Part shown: one piece after another, positions 7,294-7,576 of the stretch
Numbering within the stretch: the first letter of the stretch is position 1
Layout of the letters: every line of letters starts with the position of its first letter
NCBI GenBank assembly: GCA_028684915.1
Contig: JAQUEZ010000282.1
Coordinates: forward strand, 1-7,576
Source of the DNA: Desulfobulbus sp.
GTDB taxonomy: Bacteria; Desulfobacterota; Desulfobulbia; Desulfobulbales; Desulfobulbaceae
Reading direction: 5' to 3'
Length of the DNA: 7,576 nt
Notes under the pieces: model-generated
Databases searched by the model: none
Seen by the model: the letters and a program-made list of their open reading frames with translations, nothing else
What the model was told of the DNA's origin: nothing
Position numbers and translations under genes: made by a program

Positions 7294-7386
7294 GTGCGTT
7301 TATTCTTCTTGCTGGCAGTATTTTTTATCTATAATGACCGGAATTTGGATGCTTCAAATCAAAATTCGCTCGACCTCATCGAGTGA
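7294..7386 (+). other. Doubtful 30-codon hydrophobic ORF
   Basis: A GTG-started frame begins 22 bases after the helicase stop. Residues 3-13 are strongly hydrophobic (LFFLLAVFFIY) and the rest is polar (ending SLDLIE). The pattern resembles a tiny membrane peptide or a signal segment. There is no proper ribosome binding site and the DNA is T-rich, which makes Phe/Leu runs by chance. Its 3' end overlaps the hairpin at 7365-7387. I would not call it a gene without conservation. Confidence 0.15.
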
Positions 7387-7387
7387 A
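7365..7387 (-). terminator. Hairpin, possible terminator for leftward transcription
   Basis: TTCGCTCGA pairs with TCGAGTGAA around a CCTCA loop, giving nine pairs including one G-U. Read on the minus strand the stem is followed by TTTTGATTTG, a weak U-tract, so it could end transcripts coming from the insertion sequence side. On the plus strand no T-run follows, so it is not a clear terminator for the helicase operon. Confidence 0.35.
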
Positions 7388-7449
7388 ATCTGATCGTTGC
7401 GCCGGTTGTAATTTTCAGAAGACGATTGCACAAAATATCAGAAGTGAAT

Positions 7450-7576
7450 TGAGAGGTGGTCCCGTAAATTTGGACAAGCTGTTAAGTGGAAAATCTGCTA
7501 CCGCTAACGCCCAACGATGGGCACAATATGGAGCAGAAAATGGCAAAAGGAACGAAACGGAAACATTCAGCGGCAT
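7450..7576 (+). mobile_element. IS3-family insertion sequence, left end only
   Basis: The sequence from about 7450 (TGAGAGGTGGTCCCG, or from TGGTCCCG at 7457) has the look of an IS3-family terminal repeat. It is followed about 80-90 bases later by a typical orfA start. The other end, the terminal repeat partner and any target duplication lie outside the window, so the exact boundary is uncertain. GCCCA and TGGGC (7509-7522) form a perfect five-pair hairpin just before orfA; such hairpins in insertion sequences can limit expression from outside transcripts. Confidence 0.6.
7540..7576 (+). CDS. IS3-family transposase OrfA, 3' partial
   Basis: Twelve codons are visible, reading MAKGTKRKHSAA, the basic N-terminus typical of the helix-turn-helix OrfA of IS3-type elements, where it continues into a conserved Lys-Val-Ala-Leu-Glu-Ala segment. 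An in-frame ATG at 7528 would add four residues. I prefer 7540 because GGAG (7530-7533) lies six bases before it. In this family OrfA is normally joined to the OrfB catalytic part by -1 frameshifting, which cannot be seen here. Confidence 0.65.
   Translation, partial: MAKGTKRKHSAA

Noticed and set aside
7309..7335. TTGCTG and TATAAT as a promoter after the helicase.
   Set aside because: The spacer is only 15 bases, the -35 match is three of six, and no gene follows before the insertion sequence.
7354..7437. A 27-codon minus-strand frame ending SLDEVERILI that looks protein-like, possibly the remnant of a disrupted gene.
   Set aside because: It is closed by a stop on its upstream side, has no family match and no start signal; it overlaps a hairpin that explains part of the pattern.

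Overview
The window reads as the 3' end of a type 1 BREX phage-defence locus, followed by a compositionally different two-gene DNA-processing module and the left end of an IS3-family insertion sequence. All supported genes lie on the plus strand. The organism is a bacterium using the standard code and Shine-Dalgarno starts. The pglZ-brxL gene order and style suggest a Gram-negative such as Pseudomonadota or Desulfobacterota, but the sequence does not settle this.

Bases 3-1763 hold the C-terminal two thirds of the BREX phosphatase-like protein PglZ (type A), open at the left edge. It is followed 14 bases later by brxL (1778-3838). This BrxL has the short-type AAA+ core. Where long BrxL proteins carry a Lon-protease-like C-terminus, it instead has an acidic linker and a domain that resembles the MIT_C (phospholipase D-like) domain of eukaryotic MITD1. 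Seven bases after brxL, with a good ribosome binding site inside its 3' end, is a 62-residue acidic protein with one C-terminal membrane segment (3846-4034). Because MITD1's MIT_C binds membranes, the BrxL-MIT_C fusion and the coupled membrane protein suggest, as inference only, a membrane-linked form of the BREX effector.

Bases 4035-4179 are a gene-free gap carrying a T9 tract, a 10-base match to the 16S rRNA 3' tail, an inverted repeat and a consensus -10 box only 6 bases before the next start codon. DNA downstream is visibly more AT-rich with different codon preferences. It encodes a CoiA-like nuclease (4180-5154) with a PD-(D/E)xK-type signature and cysteine clusters, overlapping by one base an intact UvrD/Rep-type SF1 helicase (5154-7271). 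A nuclease and a helicase in one translationally coupled operon next to BREX is the logic of systems such as Gabija. This pair is the best candidate here for an undescribed defence system.

Bases 7272-7449 have no convincing gene, only a hairpin and a doubtful 30-codon hydrophobic ORF. From about 7450 to the right edge is the terminal region and the first 12 codons of an IS3-type orfA.
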